A DNA stretch of 15,545 bases from Solirubrobacterales bacterium (GTDB taxonomy: Bacteria > Actinomycetota > Thermoleophilia > Solirubrobacterales > Solirubrobacteraceae): contig JAPLCH010000156.1 in the NCBI GenBank assembly GCA_026392325.1, positions 1 to 15,545 of the forward strand. Reading direction: 5' to 3'. Made by a program: the position numbers and the translations under genes. The first letter of the stretch is position 1. The number at the start of each line of letters is the position of its first letter. Under the pieces are notes generated by a model that was given only the letters and a program-made list of their open reading frames with translations, ran no database searches and had not been told where the DNA came from. This document shows, in pieces, positions 12,501 through 15,545 of the stretch.

Positions 12501-13121
12501 CGTCTTGATGTGACCTTCAGCATCAGCAGCCAAGGCTGCCTCGTCTGGGACAACCACTCGAGGGTTCTGTTGCCCACCCGTTCTAAGCCTGGCGTGGACG
12601 GAGCGAATGTTCGCTTCAAGTGAGGCTCGCGGATTGTCGTCGTACTTGGCGAGCAGCTCAAACCCAACAGTTCCGTGCGCTGAGGAAAACGCCGCCAAGG
12701 TATTCGCCCAGGCAACTGCGGTCAACTCTGGGTCCGTGTCATCAACCACATCAAACCGAGGGTCGATCCCAAGCTCAAGTGAATTGCGCCGGACTATGCC
12801 CTGACAGAAGGCGTCAATCGTCGCGATCTCAGGCTCACTGTCTGGAACGGCCGGCCGTGAATCAAGTCCATCGCGGATCTGCAACAGGTCAAGTCGCATG
12901 CCACGGATTCGGTCGCGCATTTCCGCTGCTGCCTTACGGGTGAATGTGATCGCAAGGACGCTCTCGGCCTCAAGCTCATCATCAACCACACTCCTTGCCA
13001 CACAAGCGGCAAGGACGCCCGTTTTGCCACTCCCAGCGCCCGCAACGATGATCGCCTCATCGTGCCGGGCGTCAATCGCCGCTGCCTGTTGTGGCTTGGG
13101 TTCGGTAAGCGGCGAGCTCAT
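9522..13121 (-). CDS. addA: AddA-like UvrD-family helicase/nuclease
   Basis: A motor-nuclease subunit of about 1199 residues for resecting double-strand breaks. The superfamily 1 helicase motifs appear in order: Walker A AGAGSGKT (27-34), Ia TFTRKAAAEM, II DEAQD (356-360), III GDVAQSIYRFR (382-392), IV STNFRS, V TVHQAKGLEF (730-739), VI YVAFTRPEDRL. A RecB-type PD-(D/E)XK nuclease follows: His976 (SILHGLLEH), Asp1063 (GIFDVF), DWK at 1077-1079 and QRQAY at 1101-1105. All catalytic residues are in place. One cysteine before the nuclease (C935) and three at the C-terminus (C1175, C1178, C1185) resemble an Fe-S nuclease cluster (see findings). The ATG at 13121 is chosen because it forms an ATGA overlap with the addB stop and has AGGA 7 bases upstream. 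An ATG at 13142 has no ribosome site. AddA fits the addB-addA order; an AdnA-like assignment is possible. Confidence 0.92.
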   Translation of the reverse strand: MSSPLTEPKPQQAAAIDARHDEAIIVAGAGSGKTGVLAACVARSVVDDELEAESVLAITFTRKAAAEMRDRIRGMRLDLLQIRDGLDSRPAVPDSEPEIATIDAFCQGIVRRNSLELGIDPRFDVVDDTDPELTAVAWANTLAAFSSAHGTVGFELLAKYDDNPRASLEANIRSVHARLRTGGQQNPRVVVPDEAALAADAEGHIKTVQELAAELLEESKEWADGASNAETRNRAEALLGVSLETIGSVPDKVTYRTSGDIKGSQTAADLNDLLTLAKGSSATVNARADLVLMASLVELYDEAWVKVKSDAGSLDFSDLALLTRGLLQARKDDALSAGRTDDWRPAGARFARVFLDEAQDINRVQADLIALIAPEGKYYSVGDVAQSIYRFRHAEVSIFEERAATLGKKGRRFELSTNFRSVGEILNFNNHAFAAKGLSGLVKLEPFDSGPAVESPVEILLEDKDRIEERLQHEDEPPEWLEEVVDSGWRYAEAAAVAQRIEELIKTGECDASDVTILGRAVSSLKPFAEALRSRNIKATIEGAGGLWLRPEVSDLVALLAATGNACHEERFFQLLYSPICGLSVDALVLVAAQARSNEAPLLTALRSVDMDTQDAEVRDKFVIWFDRQRALAGRRSISDAIEAALVETGYDLYLLGLPAGDRRFANVRRMQSLASAWESEHGADPAGFAREADTRLASSDNKRDGEAVVEPDLGADAEGGSTGAVRLMTVHQAKGLEFKVTVVVDLGRGANNDSAVLSVSADGANILFRWRETIGGSSAVTFAQADFIAAEKEADIAEEVRVAYVAFTRPEDRLILSGSFGGSLKPKPELTGAGGSNTNLGRFMEAGLLSGLDKYLADPEGHRTWSEEYPGGAGIKVSVDWGQALDDHARSRPPAAEPGVQPDMHPMPGAMDPKPVPLRPTSFSYSGLQVASRCAFRWYSETVVKLSPVAEARAAEPGRGGAGSLRPNQRGSILHGLLEHAGFSDDFPDIAAVKAEAALLDITVNDADAEHISSLARNVLESSTWARLAAIEESSGRVCREEGFAVILDCGSDSVPLRGIFDVFAQEAGGKIVVVDWKSSDGAAAAPDLEAKVFEDYEIQRQAYALAALSSRRNGESPAEVEVIHLYAERPDEPVFQTFTQADAERLASDLAGRATPLLNGEVPVTEKPWVGVCQGCPARERICSKSREEVEALQAPA
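9524..9537. terminator. Inverted repeat at the ogt/addA tail-to-tail junction
   Basis: CAGGCT-GG-AGCCTG is a perfect 14-base inverted repeat just past the ogt stop and inside the last codons of addA. Folded in RNA it gives about 5 bp with a 4-base loop. The minus-strand side is followed by a short ACTTTC, the plus side by no T tract. It could be a poor bidirectional terminator or chance. Confidence 0.2.
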
Positions 13122-15545
13122 CGAACCGTCCTGCAAAGCCATTCGTAGCGACAGCCGTAGCCGCTGGAACAGTGGGCTGGGTCTGGCCCCAGGTTGCCGT
13201 CCATGATTCCCCGGACCGCGGTCCTGGCCCGTTCCTTGGCTGCGTCAATCAGAAGCTGCAATTCGTCAGGCGTGACTGAGTCCGACTTTTGGTTTCGAAC
13301 CCCGAGGACGGCTGCCCCAGGCGTGCCTTCAAGGATGGCCCCTCTCATGCGCAGAGACTTGACCGACTCATACATCGAAGCTGCCGGAACACCGCCCAAC
13401 AGCTGGATGGCTGCGAGCAAGTAAAGCGGCGCCTGAAGCCTGCGGTCCGGATCCCACTTCGTCTGTTCCCAAATTTTCGTGCCGCTCTTGTAGTCGCGGA
13501 CCATGATCAGTCGCTCGGGATCCTCAATTTCGCCAAGAACGTCAACCCTGTCAACCGTTCCACGGAGCTTGATTCCGTCACCAAGGTCAAGCGGCGGCGT
13601 CACCTCGTTGCCATCGTCGTCAACAGTTCCAAACGAGAACTCGGCGTCGATCGCACGCGCAGGCCAGTCACGATCACACTCCTTCTCCAGCCATTGGAGC
13701 GAAAGTATCTCTGCCCGCTTGAGAGCAACAGTGGCCGCGAGAGTGTTGGCAGCGTCGGCTCGCTTCTCCTCAATTGCGTCAAGAATCGCCTGCCTGGCCG
13801 CGTCCATGACCTTGGGCTCAATCCGACCATCACCCTTCTCAATCGCAGCCTCAACCGCCTTCTGAAGAGCGAAGTGGACGACCGTCCCGCGGAATGTGGG
13901 TTCCCCTTCAGGTTCCATCTCGCGCGGGTTGAGGAGGTTCTGACCAAGCCAGCTGAGGGGACATTCGCAGTACGCCTCCAACCTGCTGGGAGAAACAACC
14001 TTGTCCAAGCGCTCCTCAATCGTTGCTCGGGCGGCAAGTCCAAGATGGTCAGGGAGCTGGGGGGCAACGGAGGTCTCTTGGTGAACGCGCTCCGCACGAA
14101 GCAGCGTCCTCTCTCCAGAAGCCTTGGACGTGGGACGCAAGGCCCCCGCCGGCCTTACGGCTTCCAACTTCGCAAGGTCCCGCATGCTTCTTCCGAGCAG
14201 GCGGACGACTTCGTCCAGATAGGCAGACGCCGCAACCTTGGATCCCGCATCGTCAAAGATGCGGCTGACAAGTACGACTGATTCCTTGGCACGGGAGAAA
14301 CAAGCTGCGAACCGCTCCTTCTCCCCAGCCTCCTGTCGCGCTGACGCGCTCCTCAGCTTCGGCCCAAGCCCTAGATCACCAGCCAGAGCAGATTCCCCAA
14401 GGCAGTCAGCTGGCACATCCCCAAGGAAGGGATCCTGTCCAGTCGAGGCTGGGATCAGCCCGTGTTCAAGGCGGTGCACCACGACTGCATCAAGCCTCCG
14501 TCCTCGGATCGAGGAGGCGTCGGTAAGCAGCACCGAACCCGGCCTGGAAGCCCCAGTGTCGACATCAACGTCAAGGCCAGCGAGCTCGTCAATCATCAAC
14601 TGTGGACGGGATCGGTCAAAGAGCGTGGCGAGGTCGGCAGATGCCTTGGCAACCGTGGATACGACGCTCGCATCAAACAGCATGTCCCGTTTCAGCGGCT
14701 GTCCACGCTCAACAGAGGCCGCCCGCATCAGCTCATCGGCACCACGGACAAGTGCATCTGCGAAATCCTGATTGTTCGTGTGGTTGGCGAGCTTGGAGAT
14801 CGTCGCTCCATCAGACCCAGAGGCCTTCTTCCAAGCGGTCAAAGCCTGCTCCCCTGAGGTGACCCCCTTGCGCCGCAGAGCAGCGTCAACTAAGTCAACT
14901 TCAATCGCCGCGTCAGGACCAGACACTGCTCGGATCCAGACCATCGCGTCATCTGCTGTGGATGTCTTTGGAGCGAACGCCAAACGGCATGCTCCAAGCA
15001 ATGCCCTCCCCAGCGTGGTTGCACCGAGGGGCGCCGATTCGGCGCGGGCAACATCAATGCCAGCCGACCGAAGGATTGACTCAAGAAGAGCATCGTCGTC
15101 CGCGTTGGGGCGCACGACTGCGATCAGGTCAGGGGCAGTTCCCTTCTCAATCAGGTCAACCACTGCGCCGGCAGCGAGCTCGGAGGCGGCACGGGACCCG
15201 GAGCCCGAAAGAATCCGAACCCTGCCGTCATCGTGAACGCTCCCACTCTTGGCCGGTGTGAAAAGTGATGCGCCCAGAGACGCGGGGCTCCCCTCTGGTT
15301 CAGCCTCGGGAACAACTTCCTCCTCCGTCACCTGGACGCCACTATCTGCAGCAGCCCGGAGCCGTTGCGCGACGATGTCTGCCACCCCCACCCGACCGGT
15401 CTTGTCGGTGGAAAGCGAGACGGTCACAGACGCGGCTGCAGCCAATGCCTTAACCACCTCAGCCTGAACTGCGGTGAGGTCTGAAAAGCCGTAGAACAAG
15501 ACCGGTTCGCCAAGCCACAGTCCAGGCTCAGCCCTGAGCGCGTCA
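13118..15545 (-). CDS. addB: AddB-like nuclease/helicase subunit, truncated by the window edge
   Basis: The C-terminal part of the AddA partner; the frame is open to 15545, so the N-terminus with any Walker A lies outside. The visible part (about 809 codons) starts with a helicase-type segment containing FYGFSDLTAVQ, typical of AddB. Counting from the codon ending at 15499, a motif V-like stretch (DASSIRGRRLDAVV, 327-340) and a motif VI-like one (FSRAKESVVLVS, 401-412) follow. The PD-(D/E)XK nuclease comes next: His542 (TVVHFAL), Asp650 (GTVDRVDV), Asp669 and Lys671 (VRDYKSG), and Q689..Y693. C511 before the nuclease and C777, C783, C789 at the end match the AddB [4Fe-4S] arrangement, although the family pattern I remember is C-x2-C-x5-C and here it is C-x5-C-x5-C. 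The motor half looks degenerate, as expected of AddB. The stop overlaps the addA start (ATGA). Confidence 0.85.
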   Translation of the reverse strand, partial: DALRAEPGLWLGEPVLFYGFSDLTAVQAEVVKALAAAASVTVSLSTDKTGRVGVADIVAQRLRAAADSGVQVTEEEVVPEAEPEGSPASLGASLFTPAKSGSVHDDGRVRILSGSGSRAASELAAGAVVDLIEKGTAPDLIAVVRPNADDDALLESILRSAGIDVARAESAPLGATTLGRALLGACRLAFAPKTSTADDAMVWIRAVSGPDAAIEVDLVDAALRRKGVTSGEQALTAWKKASGSDGATISKLANHTNNQDFADALVRGADELMRAASVERGQPLKRDMLFDASVVSTVAKASADLATLFDRSRPQLMIDELAGLDVDVDTGASRPGSVLLTDASSIRGRRLDAVVVHRLEHGLIPASTGQDPFLGDVPADCLGESALAGDLGLGPKLRSASARQEAGEKERFAACFSRAKESVVLVSRIFDDAGSKVAASAYLDEVVRLLGRSMRDLAKLEAVRPAGALRPTSKASGERTLLRAERVHQETSVAPQLPDHLGLAARATIEERLDKVVSPSRLEAYCECPLSWLGQNLLNPREMEPEGEPTFRGTVVHFALQKAVEAAIEKGDGRIEPKVMDAARQAILDAIEEKRADAANTLAATVALKRAEILSLQWLEKECDRDWPARAIDAEFSFGTVDDDGNEVTPPLDLGDGIKLRGTVDRVDVLGEIEDPERLIMVRDYKSGTKIWEQTKWDPDRRLQAPLYLLAAIQLLGGVPAASMYESVKSLRMRGAILEGTPGAAVLGVRNQKSDSVTPDELQLLIDAAKERARTAVRGIMDGNLGPDPAHCSSGYGCRYEWLCRTVR
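13129..13132 (-). promoter_or_regulatory. Ribosome site deciding the addA start
   Basis: AGGA on the minus strand, inside the addB coding sequence, lies 7 bases before the ATG at 13121. With the ATGA overlap it suggests translational coupling of addB and addA. Confidence 0.55.

Noticed and set aside
13289..14281. Long plus-strand open frame (330 codons) opposite addB
   Set aside because: It lies entirely within the conserved nuclease half of addB, and its translation shows no domain and is Arg/Pro/Leu-rich as expected of a shadow frame.

Overview
The window reads as an ordinary stretch of a moderately GC-rich bacterial chromosome. Gene content points to a Gram-positive-like lineage, most likely Actinomycetota: an AddA/AddB-type repair nuclease pair rather than RecBCD, a single long GltB with GltD, and a secreted penicillin-acylase-family protein. 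The phylum is an inference and I would not go lower than that.

Layout, left to right. Positions 1-181 hold no gene that I recognise, only a strong intrinsic terminator (109-154) that reads leftward and ends the transcript of a secreted penicillin-acylase-family hydrolase (182-2749, minus strand). Upstream of the acylase is a 126-base gap with a near-perfect CRP/FNR-type palindrome. Next come gltD (2876-4342) and gltB (4335-8855), both minus strand, overlapping by 8 bases, read gltB then gltD. They encode the two subunits of glutamate synthase (GOGAT). A 132-base divergent intergenic region with a nested inverted repeat separates gltB from a plus-strand O6-alkylguanine-DNA alkyltransferase (ogt, 8988-9518). 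Three bases after ogt, tail to tail, is the end of a minus-strand repair operon: addB (13118 to beyond the right edge) followed by addA (9522-13121), joined by an ATGA stop/start overlap.

Functionally there are three blocks. GltB makes ammonia from glutamine and transfers it to 2-oxoglutarate, with electrons from NADPH delivered through GltD. Ogt repairs alkylated guanine. AddA and AddB resect double-strand breaks for recombination. The acylase acts outside the cytoplasm on an unknown amide.

No stretch of 300 bases or more lacks a gene. I saw no tRNA, rRNA, CRISPR array, insertion sequence or phage gene, and nothing that amounts to a new multi-gene system. The points worth a second look are the acylase's altered substrate pocket, the CRP-like site in front of it, the symmetric element between gltB and ogt, and Fe-S-type cysteine sets in both nuclease subunits.
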